Shown here: one piece after another, positions 9,189 through 18,166 of the stretch
How positions within the stretch are numbered: position 1 is the first letter of the stretch
Layout: each line of letters opens with the position of its first letter
DNA from: Acidimicrobiia bacterium
GTDB lineage: Bacteria; Actinomycetota; Acidimicrobiia; Spongiisociales; Spongiisociaceae
DNA: 42,354 bases
NCBI GenBank assembly: GCA_011523395.1
Contig: WTGW01000019.1
Location: 1 to 42,354 of the forward strand
Reading direction: 5' to 3'
Program-made: the position numbers and the translations under genes
Notes under the pieces: generated by a model
Told to the model about the DNA's origin: nothing
Database searches by the model: none
Seen by the model: the letters and a program-made list of their open reading frames with translations, nothing else

Positions 9189-9914
9189 ATGGCGATCGTG
9201 AAGGGCGGCCGCACCGTCTACGGGCACGACATCGGGATCCTCATGCTCGACACGAGCTGTCCCAGGCCGGTGGGCGACGTGGGAAACGCCCTGACCTGGC
9301 CGTTCCCGGTGCTCTACAAGGTCGTGCAAGGCGCGGACACCAGCCGCATCATGGGCTCGGAACCGGATCCGACCCTGCTGGCTCCATTCATCGAGGGGGC
9401 TCAGGAGTTGGAGGCGATGGGTGTGCGGGCGATCACGACCAGTTGCGGGTTCCTGTCGGTCTTCCAGCAGGAGATGCAGGCCCGAGTCGGCGTTCCCATG
9501 CTCACCTCGGCGTTACTCCAGGTGCCCTTGGCGGCCCGGCTGGTAGGGCCGGGTCGCAAGGTGGGGATCCTCACCGAACGCCCGCACTTGACGGATCGCC
9601 ACTTCCTCGGGATGGGATGGTCGCCCGAGGAATACGACATCGTGGTCAGTTCGATGCCGGATGATGCGGTCTTCCCACAGGTTTACATCGACCAAGCCGT
9701 GGTTGCCGATGCCGGCGTCCTGGAGGCCGAACTGGTGGCGTTGGCGCGCCGCCAGGTGGACGAGCATCCGGAAGTGGGCGCCATAGTGCTCGAATGCACC
9801 AACTTCGTCCCTTGGGGAAAGGCCATGAGGCAAGCAACCGGACGGCCGATCTTCGACCTCTATTCCCTGGTCACCTCGGTCCATCAGTCCGTGGTGGGAA
9901 GGGGATCTCGGTAG
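9189..9914 (+). CDS. Asp/Glu racemase-superfamily protein, paralogue 2
   Basis: A 241-residue member of the same racemase subfamily as the genes at 6634 and 28107. It shares GGRTVYG at residue 6, LMLDTSCPRPVGDVGNA and TWPFPV, and has the catalytic pair Cys86 (TTSCGFL) and Cys203 (LECTNFVP). ATG 9189 has a strong GGAGG seven bases upstream. It is transcribed alone, divergently from the AcnX operon that holds paralogue 1, and both would be served by operator site 1. Its 3' end overlaps the converging MmgE/PrpD gene by 31 bases, leaving no room for a separate terminator. Differences in the segment between the two cysteines suggest a different substrate from paralogue 1. The exact reaction is unknown. 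Confidence 0.88.
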   Translation: MAIVKGGRTVYGHDIGILMLDTSCPRPVGDVGNALTWPFPVLYKVVQGADTSRIMGSEPDPTLLAPFIEGAQELEAMGVRAITTSCGFLSVFQQEMQARVGVPMLTSALLQVPLAARLVGPGRKVGILTERPHLTDRHFLGMGWSPEEYDIVVSSMPDDAVFPQVYIDQAVVADAGVLEAELVALARRQVDEHPEVGAIVLECTNFVPWGKAMRQATGRPIFDLYSLVTSVHQSVVGRGSR

Positions 9915-11299
9915 CGAGGTCTGAGCAAGGCCGTCAGACTGGATAGGTCATCGATATCATCGAGTCGGTCGATCGCGTCCACCAGACCGGCAACGGCATC
10001 ACTTCCGAGGACATCTGTTCCCCCGATGGAGAGCCAGTCGAGCCAATCGGCCGGATCGAAGGCGTGGTCGTGTCCCTCTGCTACCAGACGCCGTCCGTCG
10101 CTGGTGTCGACTTCCACCCGCGCGTAGCGGATGGGATGGCCCTTCTCGAGCACCACGCTGATGCGGCCGCACAGCTCTACCAGATCAGGGCGGGTGTAAT
10201 CGCTGACCAGGTCGGGGTCCAACCTCCCGGTCGCGAGGATGGTGGCGATGGCCAGCACCGACGAGCTGCGGGCCGCCACCTCGCTCCCGAAGGGCGGATG
10301 CATGTGACCGGTCACGAAGTGCTCCCGCTCCACTGGTAGGAACAGCGTCACGGAGCGGGTGTTCGCGGCAGCCACGGCGTGGTCGCGAACCAGCCTGGTC
10401 GTCAGCTCGATCGGCACGATGTTCAGCCCCGTACCGGGGTAGCGCTTGGTGGTGGCGTTCAGGATCTCGAAATCCGTGCCGAGGGTATCGAGCGAATCGT
10501 CCAGGGAGGCCGGTACTCCCGTGAAGAACGTGTTCCAGAACCCGAACCGCCCCTCCATCACCGCCAAAGCCGCTTGGCCGCCATGGTCGGCGGCCAGAGC
10601 CGCCATCAGGCCGTTACGGGCCACCAGGCTGTAGTAGTGGGTCACGAAATCACCCTCGCTGAGACCCATGCCCGAGTGCGCCGCGTAGCCGAGTGCGTGC
10701 GCGGTCCGGTGTTCTGACAGTCCGAGCAGCCGGGCCACGGCCGCGGCGCCCCCGAACGGTCCGAAGGGGATGGTCGGCCTCCTCGGCGCCCTGGCCGAAG
10801 CCATCGCGGCGGGGTTTCCCAGCTTGCCGATCACGTCGTAGGCCGCGATCAGGGCGGTGAGCAACTCCCGGCCTGAGCAATGCCGTTCCTCTGCGACCGC
10901 GAGCGCCGGAGGGAGGGTCACCAGGGCGGCGTGAACACCGGCGGGGAACAGTACGTCGTCGAGGAAGTCGGAGCGCATCAGAGTCGTGTTGGCGAAGGCC
11001 GCCTCCATCGGAGCCGTCCGGTTTCGCCTACCGATGATCGTGGCAGACCCCTCGTGGCCGAACGACTCGGCGATCCTGACCGCCTGCCGGCCCTCCCGAG
11101 TGCTCAGACCCCGCAGGGCGAGCCCGAGGTGATGAACGATGTGCTCCTTCATCTTGTCTACGGCCGGCCGGGGAATGGCCTCGTAGCGGAGCCCGACCAC
11201 ATGGGCGGCGAGCCGCTCGGTCTGGGTGGGGTAGGGCACCGGTGCGAAGTCGCGGCCTCTTCTCTCGGGTTGGCCTCGGCCCGGCGCGCCCGTCCCCAT
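9884..11299 (-). CDS. MmgE/PrpD-family protein, copy 1
   Basis: A 471-residue MmgE/PrpD enzyme, normal length. The family includes 2-methylcitrate dehydratase, cis-aconitate decarboxylase and iminodisuccinate epimerase, all acting on polycarboxylates. Visible family segments are HIVHHLGLAL near residue 55, FLDDVLFPAGVHAALV carrying the active-site-region His, ARLLGLSEHRTAHALGYAAHSG, and TKRYPGTGLNIVP with the conserved Lys. Both His and Lys are kept, so it is probably active. ATG 11299 has AGGTGG upstream; GTG 11311 is possible but abuts the operator. It diverges from the aminotransferase gene and converges on racemase 2 with a 31-base overlap. The substrate is not known. Confidence 0.88.
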   Translation of the reverse strand: MGTGAPGRGQPERRGRDFAPVPYPTQTERLAAHVVGLRYEAIPRPAVDKMKEHIVHHLGLALRGLSTREGRQAVRIAESFGHEGSATIIGRRNRTAPMEAAFANTTLMRSDFLDDVLFPAGVHAALVTLPPALAVAEERHCSGRELLTALIAAYDVIGKLGNPAAMASARAPRRPTIPFGPFGGAAAVARLLGLSEHRTAHALGYAAHSGMGLSEGDFVTHYYSLVARNGLMAALAADHGGQAALAVMEGRFGFWNTFFTGVPASLDDSLDTLGTDFEILNATTKRYPGTGLNIVPIELTTRLVRDHAVAAANTRSVTLFLPVEREHFVTGHMHPPFGSEVAARSSSVLAIATILATGRLDPDLVSDYTRPDLVELCGRISVVLEKGHPIRYARVEVDTSDGRRLVAEGHDHAFDPADWLDWLSIGGTDVLGSDAVAGLVDAIDRLDDIDDLSSLTALLRPRYRDPLPTTD

Positions 11300-11313
11300 C
11301 GCCCCTACCACCT

Positions 11314-11345
11314 GATCTCACATGTCGATATCGGGTCTCGATGCT
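11314..11345. promoter_or_regulatory. Island operator site 2 (three half-sites)
   Basis: GATCTC (11314-11319), GATATC (11327-11332) and GATGCT (11340-11345), each 13 bp from the next. The second spacer, GGGTCTC, is the reverse of a consensus-like GAGACCC. It fills the short divergent gap between MmgE/PrpD copy 1 (start 14 bases away) and the aminotransferase (30 bases away), so a bound protein would cover both promoters. Confidence 0.72.
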
Positions 11346-11375
11346 AGCCTCGCTCGAGGACCGCCTCCCCGGGAC

Positions 11376-12584
11376 ATGCCGATGGACCTGGCCAGATCTC
11401 AGCGCCTCGACGCCCTACCCCCGTATGTCTACGTCGAGATACACCGCCTTGTGGCGGAGGCCCGCCGCGCCGGACGGGACGTGATAGACATGGGGAAAGG
11501 CGACCCCGACACCCCGACCCCGTCCCACGTGGTGGCTGCACTCCATGACGCGGCGCAGGATCCGGTGAACCACCAGTATCCCCTCGGCCTGGCGCGCGGG
11601 TTGCCGGAGTTCCGCGCCGCCATCTCCGCCTGGTACAGGCGCAGGTTCGATGTTCGGGTCGATCCCGAAACCGAGGTGCTGCCGTTGATGGGCAGCAAGG
11701 AGGGAAACCTCCACTTCTGCTTGGGCGCCCTCGACCCGGGCGACTTGGTACTGGTTCCCGATCCGGCCTTTCCCGCCTACGAAGCCGCCGCCATCCTGGC
11801 GGGCGCTGAGGTACGGAAGGTGCCGCTACTTGTCGAGAACGGTTTCCTGATCGACTTCGACTCGATCCCTCGAGATGTCGCGGCCCGGGCAAGGGCCATC
11901 TGGATGTCCTATCCGAACAATCCGACCGCGGTGGTGGCGCCGGTCGAGTTCTACGAGAAGGCCGTGGACTTCGCTCAGCGGACTAACACGATCCTGGTGA
12001 GCGACAACCCCTACGCCGACATCACGTTCGGTGGCGAGCCGGCCCCCAGCGTCCTCACGGTCGACGGCGCGAAGGACGTCGCCGTCGAGTTCAACAGCCT
12101 GTCCAAGTCATACAACATGACCGGTTGGCGTAGCGGGATGGTGGTGGGGAACCCCGACGTCGTCGGTGCGGTGCGGAGCATGAAACTCAACACCGACGCG
12201 GGACTCTTCGGCGCCGTCCAGATAGCATCGATCGCCGCCCTCGAGACCCCCGACCACGTACTGAGCGCCCAGATGGACACATACCGGCGCCGCCGCGACC
12301 GGGTCGTGACGGCCCTCCGCCGGATAGGCCTGGCCGTGGAGCCGCCCCAAGGGACCTTCTACGTGTGGGCACCCCTACCCGAGGGGACCAGCAGTATGCG
12401 GTTCTTCACCCGACTGCTGGAAGAGACCGCGGTGGTTGCCATCCCGGGGATCGGCTACGGGCGGTACGGCGAGGGTTACGTGAGGTTCTCCCTGACCGTT
12501 CCCGACGCCCGCCTGGATGAGGCCATGGACCGCGTCGAAGCCGCTGACGGGCTTCTCCCTGACCGCCTTCCCAGGGACAACTGA
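11376..12584 (+). CDS. PLP-dependent class I/II aminotransferase
   Basis: A 402-residue fold-type I aminotransferase resembling the AlaC/LL-diaminopimelate aminotransferase group. Landmarks are DMGKGDPDTPTP near the N-terminus, GSKEGNLHFCLGALDPGD, SYPNNPTAVV (the NPTG-like turn), SDNPYADITF with the PLP-contacting Asp and Tyr, and SLSKSYNMTGWRSG with the Schiff-base lysine at residue 244. It should swap an amino group between an amino acid and a 2-oxo acid in the cytoplasm. In this context it may feed the amino acid released by the island's upstream enzymes toward the ThDP decarboxylase two genes on. The start could be ATG 11376 or ATG 11382; the former has a GGGA nearby. It is a single-gene unit behind operator site 2. 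Confidence 0.92.
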   Translation: MPMDLARSQRLDALPPYVYVEIHRLVAEARRAGRDVIDMGKGDPDTPTPSHVVAALHDAAQDPVNHQYPLGLARGLPEFRAAISAWYRRRFDVRVDPETEVLPLMGSKEGNLHFCLGALDPGDLVLVPDPAFPAYEAAAILAGAEVRKVPLLVENGFLIDFDSIPRDVAARARAIWMSYPNNPTAVVAPVEFYEKAVDFAQRTNTILVSDNPYADITFGGEPAPSVLTVDGAKDVAVEFNSLSKSYNMTGWRSGMVVGNPDVVGAVRSMKLNTDAGLFGAVQIASIAALETPDHVLSAQMDTYRRRRDRVVTALRRIGLAVEPPQGTFYVWAPLPEGTSSMRFFTRLLEETAVVAIPGIGYGRYGEGYVRFSLTVPDARLDEAMDRVEAADGLLPDRLPRDN

Positions 12585-12630
12585 CTGCTGAACGAATTCC
12601 GGTTGCAGCCCGGGCTGGTAGAGGTGCCCG

Positions 12631-12644
12631 CGGGTGAGAACCCG
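12631..12644. terminator. Weak hairpin between convergent genes
   Basis: CGGGT-GAGA-ACCCG forms a 5-bp stem with a four-base loop in the 82-bp gap between the aminotransferase (+) and acyl-CoA dehydrogenase (-) genes. There is no T-tract, so a terminator role is only suggested by position. Confidence 0.3.
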
Positions 12645-12666
12645 GTTGGGGCAGGTCCGGGACCGG

Positions 12667-13851
12667 TCAGTTCCTGCGTTGGCCGAAGCGTCGGCCCAGG
12701 TACTCCGAGGCGATCCGCACCCGCTGGATGTTGGTCGTACCCCCTGCCAGCGCCCAGCCGTGAGCGTCGCGGTGGAGGCGCTCCATGTCGAACTCCACGG
12801 AGTAGCCGTAGCCGCCGTGTAGCTGGATGCCTAGATCCGAGACGCGCTTGGCCATCTCGTTGGCGAAGCACTTGGCCACCGACGCCTCCAGGGCCGGTGG
12901 TGATCCCCGCCCGGCCGAGACAGCCGCCCTATGGATGAGCAGGCGCGCCGCCTCCACCTGCATGACCATGTCGGCGATGGTTGCCTGCACGAGCTGGAAC
13001 TCTGCTATCGGGCGTCCGAACTGGCGACGTTCCTGTACGTAGCGGGCGGAGCGGTCCAGAGCCGTCTGGCCGATGGCGAGGGCCATCGTGGCGTTGCCGA
13101 GCCGCTCGATGGAGAACGCGGTGAAGAGCTGCGAGAAGCCGCCTTTGCCCACCAGCAGGTTCTCACGGGGAATCCGCACCTCGTTGAAGAACATGTCGGC
13201 CGAACCGATGCCGCGGAAGCCCATCAGCCGTTCCTGCGGTCCGAACTCGAGACCGGGGGTGTCCCCGTCGACGACCACGGCGCCGATCCCCCGCGAGCCA
13301 AGTTCCTCCCCGAGGCGCACGTAGACCAGATACTGCTCCGAGAATCCGGCCCCCGAGCACCATCGCTTCATGCCGTCGATCACGATCTCGTCGCCGTCCA
13401 CCCGCGCCCGGGTGGACATGTCGGTGGCGGCCGAGCCGGCATCCGGCTCGGAGATCGAGACCGCTACGGTGCTCTCGCCGCTGCAGACCGCCGGAAGCCA
13501 GCGGCGCTTCTGCTCGTCATTTCCGAACATGTCTATCACGCGGGCGGGACCGGTGGTGGCTTCGAAGACCGGCCAGGCGGCCACCTGGGTTGCCTTGGCC
13601 AACTCTTCGATGACGATGAGGGCGTCGATCAAAGGCCGGCCCATCCCGCCGTACTCCTCGGGAAGGGTGATACCGAGGAGTCCGAGTTCGCCGAGGCGCT
13701 TCCGCTCTTCGCGGGGGAGATGGATGCCGGCCGCGTCCCATTCCTGGGCGCGGGGCGCGTACACATCGCGCGCCAGGTCAGCTGCCAGGGAGCGGAGTTG
13801 GAGTTGCTCCTCGGTCAGGGCGAAAGGGCTCTGTCGAACCGGTAATTCCAT
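12667..13851 (-). CDS. Acyl-CoA dehydrogenase
   Basis: A 394-residue flavoprotein of the acyl-CoA dehydrogenase family, full length. It shows the middle-domain SISEPDAGSAATD motif, an ERRQFGRPIAEFQ segment and the C-terminal GGYGYS and IQR motifs. The catalytic Glu usually in a YEGT motif is replaced: the sequence reads AGGTTNIQR. However, Glu249 in SIERLGNA sits where isovaleryl- and long-chain-type enzymes carry their base, so activity is expected on a branched or atypical acyl-CoA. ATG 13851 is preceded by GGGG. It is a single-gene unit, divergent from the ThDP enzyme behind operator site 3. It probably oxidises an acyl-CoA produced after decarboxylation; the substrate is not determined. 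Confidence 0.92.
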   Translation of the reverse strand: MELPVRQSPFALTEEQLQLRSLAADLARDVYAPRAQEWDAAGIHLPREERKRLGELGLLGITLPEEYGGMGRPLIDALIVIEELAKATQVAAWPVFEATTGPARVIDMFGNDEQKRRWLPAVCSGESTVAVSISEPDAGSAATDMSTRARVDGDEIVIDGMKRWCSGAGFSEQYLVYVRLGEELGSRGIGAVVVDGDTPGLEFGPQERLMGFRGIGSADMFFNEVRIPRENLLVGKGGFSQLFTAFSIERLGNATMALAIGQTALDRSARYVQERRQFGRPIAEFQLVQATIADMVMQVEAARLLIHRAAVSAGRGSPPALEASVAKCFANEMAKRVSDLGIQLHGGYGYSVEFDMERLHRDAHGWALAGGTTNIQRVRIASEYLGRRFGQRRN

Positions 13852-13915
13852 GTCCACCCCACGGTTCGGCGGCAGTCATACGGCTGGCATCGATTGACAC
13901 AACGTTAGCCGCATC

Positions 13916-13934
13916 GGTAACGTATCCCGATATC
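13916..13934. promoter_or_regulatory. Island operator site 3
   Basis: GGTAAC (13916-13921), spacer GTATCCC, GATATC (13929-13934), 13-bp spacing, flanked by CGG on the right. It lies between acyl-CoA dehydrogenase (start 64 bases to the left) and the ThDP enzyme (start 29 bases to the right). Confidence 0.75.
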
Positions 13935-13963
13935 GGTTCGCGAGTTCAAGGAGACTTTCTCCG

Positions 13964-15673
13964 GTGACGGGTTCCGGGCTCACGCCCCTCGGACGGGACA
14001 TCTTCTTCGAGTACCTGGTCAGCCACGATGTCCGCTACATCTTCGGCAATCCGGGAACCACCGAACTCCCCCTCGTCGACGGGTGCAACGACTACCCGTC
14101 CATCGAGTATGTCCTGTCCCTCCACGAGGACGTTGCGGTGGCCCAAGCCACCGGCTACGCGCGGGCATCGGGCAAGGTCGGGGTCGTGAACCTCCATGTC
14201 ACGCCGGGCGTCGCCCACGGCCTCGGCAACCTCTACAACGCCCACCGGGCCCGGGTCCCGCTCCTGGTGACCGCAGGCCAGCACCACACGGGCTTACGGG
14301 TCCAGGACCCGATCCTCAGTTCGGACCTTCTCTCCATGGTCGGGCAGTTCACCAAGTGGTCGTACGACGTTCGCTTCCTCGAAGAGCTTCCCATGGTCAT
14401 GCATAAGGCCTTCAGGGAACTTGCCACCCCGCCGTTCGCGCCGGTCTTCGTTTCGATGCCGCCGGACGTTCTGCTCGAGAAGCATGACGGCTTCGGGCCG
14501 GCGCGGGTCACCGAGCCGACACGTTCGCTTGCGGGCGACCAGGCAATCCAGGAAGCCGTTCGGGTGCTGGCATCCGCCGAGCAGCCGATGATCGTGGCCG
14601 GCGACGGAGTGGGCCTCGCCCACGGCTGGGATGAACTGGTCGCCATTGCCGAGGCTCTCGGCGCCCGTGTGTACACAGAGGGTTATGCAACACTCTGGAA
14701 CTTCCCCTCCCGGCACCCCCTGTATCTAGGACCCATGCCCAACCTGGCGGCCGACATGCGAGCCCACTTCGCTCGAGCCGACGTGGCGCTCCTGTGCGGA
14801 GTGACCTCGCCGGCGCCGGTCTCCCGTTACGACGACGGTGGCCCCTTGATCCCGTTCCATGTGCAGACGGTGGCAATGGACGACAGCCCGAGCGAGATCG
14901 GGAAGAACCACCCCGCCTCGGCGGCGCTGCTCGGCGACGTCGGAGCAAACCTGCGGTCTCTGCGCACTGCTCTCGAGGGAGCTCCATTCGATCGGGCAGT
15001 CGCTACCCGGAGGGGCCGAAGGGTGAGCGATGAGGCCACGAAGCGGCGCTCGGCTTGGGACCGGAAGACACAGGAAGCGGCTGTGGACGGAAGGCTGACC
15101 GCCGGCGGGGTCTCCGCGGCCATCCGGGACAGTATGCCGGCCGGCGGGATACTCGTGGACGAGACGATATCGAACCGGCCCTGGTTCGTGAACACCCTCG
15201 AGTTTCCCGACCCCCTCTCGTACTTCGGCGCCAACGGGATATCCCTCGGGTACTCGGTCGGGGCCGCGGCAGGCTTACAGGTGGCACGGACCGATCGGAA
15301 GGTCGTGGTGGCGGTGGGTGACGGGTCGTTCCTCTACTACCCGCACGCGCTATGGAACCTGGCGAACCGGAACTTGCCGGTGCTCGTCGTAATCCTGAAC
15401 AATGGTGGCTACCGGGTTCTCGAACTGATAGTGAACCGTATGGGCGGACCCTGGAGCGAAGCCGGGTCGGATCTGCCCGGCCTCGACATCCAAGGCCCGG
15501 ACGTGGACTTCGTGACGCTGGCCGCTTCGTTGGGGATTCCGGCGGAGAGGGTGGACACGCCGCGAGGCCTGGGACGGGCTATGAAACGGGGAATGGAAGC
15601 CTCGACACCCTACGTTGTCGACGTGGTTCTGGACCGTCCCGATGGTGGTACGTCGACAGAAGGCGCCGACTAG
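13964..15673 (+). CDS. ThDP-dependent decarboxylase, benzoylformate decarboxylase-like
   Basis: A 569-residue thiamine-diphosphate enzyme with the three-domain layout of the acetolactate synthase/benzoylformate decarboxylase family. GNPGTTELP (residues 28-36) and HE at 54-55 give the cofactor-activating Glu55. NLH at 76-78 matches the active-site His region of benzoylformate decarboxylase, and AGQHHTGLR corresponds to its AGQQ segment. GDGSFLYYPHALWN to NNGGY (about residues 450-477) is the ThDP/Mg motif. It likely decarboxylates a bulky 2-oxo acid to an aldehyde. GTG 13964 has AAGGAG 11 bases upstream. It is a single-gene unit. Known relatives act on aromatic 2-oxo acids, but the pocket cannot be judged from sequence alone. 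Confidence 0.9.
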   Translation: MTGSGLTPLGRDIFFEYLVSHDVRYIFGNPGTTELPLVDGCNDYPSIEYVLSLHEDVAVAQATGYARASGKVGVVNLHVTPGVAHGLGNLYNAHRARVPLLVTAGQHHTGLRVQDPILSSDLLSMVGQFTKWSYDVRFLEELPMVMHKAFRELATPPFAPVFVSMPPDVLLEKHDGFGPARVTEPTRSLAGDQAIQEAVRVLASAEQPMIVAGDGVGLAHGWDELVAIAEALGARVYTEGYATLWNFPSRHPLYLGPMPNLAADMRAHFARADVALLCGVTSPAPVSRYDDGGPLIPFHVQTVAMDDSPSEIGKNHPASAALLGDVGANLRSLRTALEGAPFDRAVATRRGRRVSDEATKRRSAWDRKTQEAAVDGRLTAGGVSAAIRDSMPAGGILVDETISNRPWFVNTLEFPDPLSYFGANGISLGYSVGAAAGLQVARTDRKVVVAVGDGSFLYYPHALWNLANRNLPVLVVILNNGGYRVLELIVNRMGGPWSEAGSDLPGLDIQGPDVDFVTLAASLGIPAERVDTPRGLGRAMKRGMEASTPYVVDVVLDRPDGGTSTEGAD

Positions 15674-15700
15674 GCAAAGGGCTTCGTTGTGGCAATCCTG

Positions 15701-16798
15701 TCAGACCAGGGCGGCCACGTCGATCAGGCCCGGCCAGAGTAGCTCGGCGCCCTCGCTGCCGCAGCCGCTGCCTCCGCAGTCGCAATGGTGCACGTCTATT
15801 GCGTACTCGGGAACGAAATGCCGGCGAGCAGCCTCGATGGCTTGGTCCTCGGTCCAACCCCAGGTTTCCCACTGCGGCCGGGCCTCCTCGGCGATCTTCT
15901 CGGGGTCGCCCAGGTGCCAGTACATCGTGTAACGGTCCTGCACCCCCACCCCCATCGCCTCGGCAACCAGCGATATCCACTCGCGGATGGCCATCTTCTT
16001 GGTGGACAGCTTCGACCACTCCATCTGGCACTTGTGGTAGGGGGTGACGAGGGTGTCGGCACCGGCGGCCTCCAACTGGTCCTCCAGTTCCTTGATGGCG
16101 CCCTGGAAGGTCTCGGTATCGGCTTTGTTGAGGACGCCCACGGCCTTGGGGCCTTCGAGGTCGCACGGTGTTCCGGCGGACGGAGGCTCGACGAAACCGG
16201 CGAACTCGACACCCGGGACCATCTCGAAGATCCGCAGGATCGCGGCGGTGTCGATGTCGGCCTGCGCATGGTCGTGGTGGGCCTCCAATAGCACCCGCGT
16301 TCTCACGTCTCGCACCCACGGGACATCGTCGCCCCGCGCTTGGAGCAGATCGGCCAGGAACTTGGTGATATGCACCACCGCGAACGGAGGATCCTGCTGC
16401 GAGCTGATGGTGTCGAGGTACTGGCGCATGCACGCGCCGCACCACTGGACCGCCACCTTCGGACGGTACGACATGAAGCGCCGGTAGGACTTGCCGGATA
16501 TGCGGTCGGCGGCCGCACCGTCCTTGCCCATCTTCTCGAACGGACGGCCGCAACAGAATTGGCGGCCGGTGACCGCGAAGTAGTCAACGCCCAGCACATC
16601 GAGGACGTTGGCCGCCTCCTGCATGAGGTGTGGCGTGTGCTGCACAGCGCACCCGTAGGCGAGCAGGGCGTCGTAGGGACGGTCGGGCTCAACCCATCTT
16701 TCGGTCCACTTGAGGTCGTCGCGGGCGACTAGGAGCGACTTGCTCTCGGCCATGGCCGTGTAGTAGCCCTTTACGTCAAACTTCGTCTTGTCGATCAC
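15701..16798 (-). CDS. CCG-domain (HdrB-like) iron-sulfur protein 1
   Basis: A 365-residue protein with one complete cysteine-rich CCG domain as in heterodisulfide reductase subunit B: Cys50-x31-Cys82-Cys83-Gly, then Cys120-x2-Cys123. The second half is degenerate for CCG but keeps PCDLEGP, YHKCQMEWSKL and a C-terminal HHCDCGGSGCG, all echoed in the copy at 24416. It has no membrane segment and no ferredoxin-type cluster motif. CCG domains bind Fe-S clusters and take part in thiol/disulfide or electron-transfer chemistry, usually with partner subunits; none lies next to this gene. ATG 16798 faces operator site 4. It ends 27 bases from the converging ThDP gene. Its specific role in the pathway is unknown. 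Confidence 0.82.
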   Translation of the reverse strand: MIDKTKFDVKGYYTAMAESKSLLVARDDLKWTERWVEPDRPYDALLAYGCAVQHTPHLMQEAANVLDVLGVDYFAVTGRQFCCGRPFEKMGKDGAAADRISGKSYRRFMSYRPKVAVQWCGACMRQYLDTISSQQDPPFAVVHITKFLADLLQARGDDVPWVRDVRTRVLLEAHHDHAQADIDTAAILRIFEMVPGVEFAGFVEPPSAGTPCDLEGPKAVGVLNKADTETFQGAIKELEDQLEAAGADTLVTPYHKCQMEWSKLSTKKMAIREWISLVAEAMGVGVQDRYTMYWHLGDPEKIAEEARPQWETWGWTEDQAIEAARRHFVPEYAIDVHHCDCGGSGCGSEGAELLWPGLIDVAALV

Positions 16799-16835
16799 GA
16801 GCTGTCTCCATCCGCCACGCTACCTTATATTATCC

Positions 16836-16854
16836 GATATCGGTATCCGATTTC
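16836..16854. promoter_or_regulatory. Island operator site 4
   Basis: GATATC (16836-16841), spacer GGTATCC, GATTTC (16849-16854). On the minus strand the spacer reads GGATACC, near consensus. It lies between CCG protein 1 (start 37 bases left) and the MFS gene (start 70 bases right). Confidence 0.72.
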
Positions 16855-16924
16855 GCCTCGAGAATCGGTCAGGAGGGCCTGCCGAGGCTTCCCTCCCTGA
16901 GCGACGGACCTGCCCGGAGGGCTT

Positions 16925-18166
16925 GTGACCGCCACCCGACCCGTACGGAGCATGCGCGAGGGAGAACTTATCGTCCTCCTGTCCTTCGCGATGGCCCTCT
17001 CAGCGCTTGGTGTGGGCCTCATCCTGCCCGCGTTCGAAGAGATGCGGCAGGTCCTCGGGCTGGCCGAGGACTCGAACCGCCTCGCTCGGGCGATCACCGC
17101 CTACATTCTCGGCCTGTCCGTCGGAACGCTGGTCTACGGACCCATGTCCGACAGGTTCGGCAGGAAACCTGCGCTCCGGCTGGGGTTCTCGCTCTACGCG
17201 GCCGGCGCCGCCGGATCGATGCTCGCCGTGGCCGTGGGCTCGGTGTCACTGCTCCTGGCAACCCAGGCACTGTGGGGCGTGGGGGCCGCCGGACCCCGCA
17301 TCGTGGCGCTGGCGATAGTGCGCGACCTCTACGACGGTGATCGTATGGCGAGGATCATGTCGTCGGTGTTCGCCGTCTTCACCATCGTTCCCATCTTCGC
17401 TCCGGTAGCGGGCGCCGCTGTCGTGGGTGTTGCTTCGTGGCGAGGCGTCTACTGGTTGGCCGTGGGGCTCGCGGCTCTGGTGGCTCTTTGGGCCGCCCGA
17501 CTAGGCGAGACGCGGCCGGAAACATCGGCCGGGTTGCGGGCCTTCCGCTTGGGTCCCTCCGTATTGCGGGTCCTCCGCAACCGCGACGTGGTCTTGTACA
17601 CGGCAGCCATGACGCTCAGCTTCGGCGCCTTCTTCTCCTACATAGCGACCTCCGAGCTCCTGTTCTCGGACGTCTTCGGCCGGGGTCATCTCTTCCCATG
17701 GATCTACGGGGGCATAACGGCGCTGATGGCGGTTGCGATGATCGCCAACGCCAAGCTGGTCGAGACCCTGACAACCCGGCGGGTGGTGGCGGGGACCCTC
17801 GTGATCTACCTGGGGGGCGCCGCCGCGTTGACGATCGGAACCTGGGTGGCGGGGGGCATTCCTGCCCTGGCGTTCTTCCTGGTGTGCCTCTCGGTCATCG
17901 CAGCCATGCATGGCCTGGTCATCACCAACCTGAACAGCCTCGCCCTGGACCCGATGGCCGACCAGGCCGGGACAGCGGGTTCGGTCATCGGGGCTGTCTC
18001 GACCGGGGGTGGAGCGCTGATCGGCTCGCTCATCGATCGGGCGTACGACGGTACCTTGCTCCCCCTGTCCATCGGCTTCCTGGCGGCGCCCGCCGTCGCC
18101 CTCGGCCTGTGCCTGGTGGCCGGCCGGGAGGAGGAGGGAGCGCCCGACCGGCCACCAGCGGCCTAG
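16925..18166 (+). CDS. MFS transporter, Bcr/CflA-like
   Basis: A 413-residue, 12-helix major facilitator protein. Motif A, GPMSDRFGRKP, follows the second helix, and the helix 4-5 region with AGPRIVALAIVRDLYDG is typical of the Bcr/CflA drug-efflux group. It is therefore probably a proton antiporter exporting a small molecule, perhaps an inhibitory intermediate of the island's pathway; import cannot be excluded. GTG 16925 has GGAGG five bases upstream. Its TAG stop (18164-18166) is part of the inverted-repeat end of the adjoining repeat array, so insertion of that element may have set the present C-terminus. It is controlled from the divergent region with operator site 4. Confidence 0.9.
   Translation: MTATRPVRSMREGELIVLLSFAMALSALGVGLILPAFEEMRQVLGLAEDSNRLARAITAYILGLSVGTLVYGPMSDRFGRKPALRLGFSLYAAGAAGSMLAVAVGSVSLLLATQALWGVGAAGPRIVALAIVRDLYDGDRMARIMSSVFAVFTIVPIFAPVAGAAVVGVASWRGVYWLAVGLAALVALWAARLGETRPETSAGLRAFRLGPSVLRVLRNRDVVLYTAAMTLSFGAFFSYIATSELLFSDVFGRGHLFPWIYGGITALMAVAMIANAKLVETLTTRRVVAGTLVIYLGGAAALTIGTWVAGGIPALAFFLVCLSVIAAMHGLVITNLNSLALDPMADQAGTAGSVIGAVSTGGGALIGSLIDRAYDGTLLPLSIGFLAAPAVALGLCLVAGREEEGAPDRPPAA

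Noticed and set aside
15166-15171. GATATC inside the ThDP enzyme gene, with other lone copies inside coding regions
   Set aside because: No partner half-site 13 bp away and no GTAGCCC-like spacer; isolated hexamers are expected by chance.
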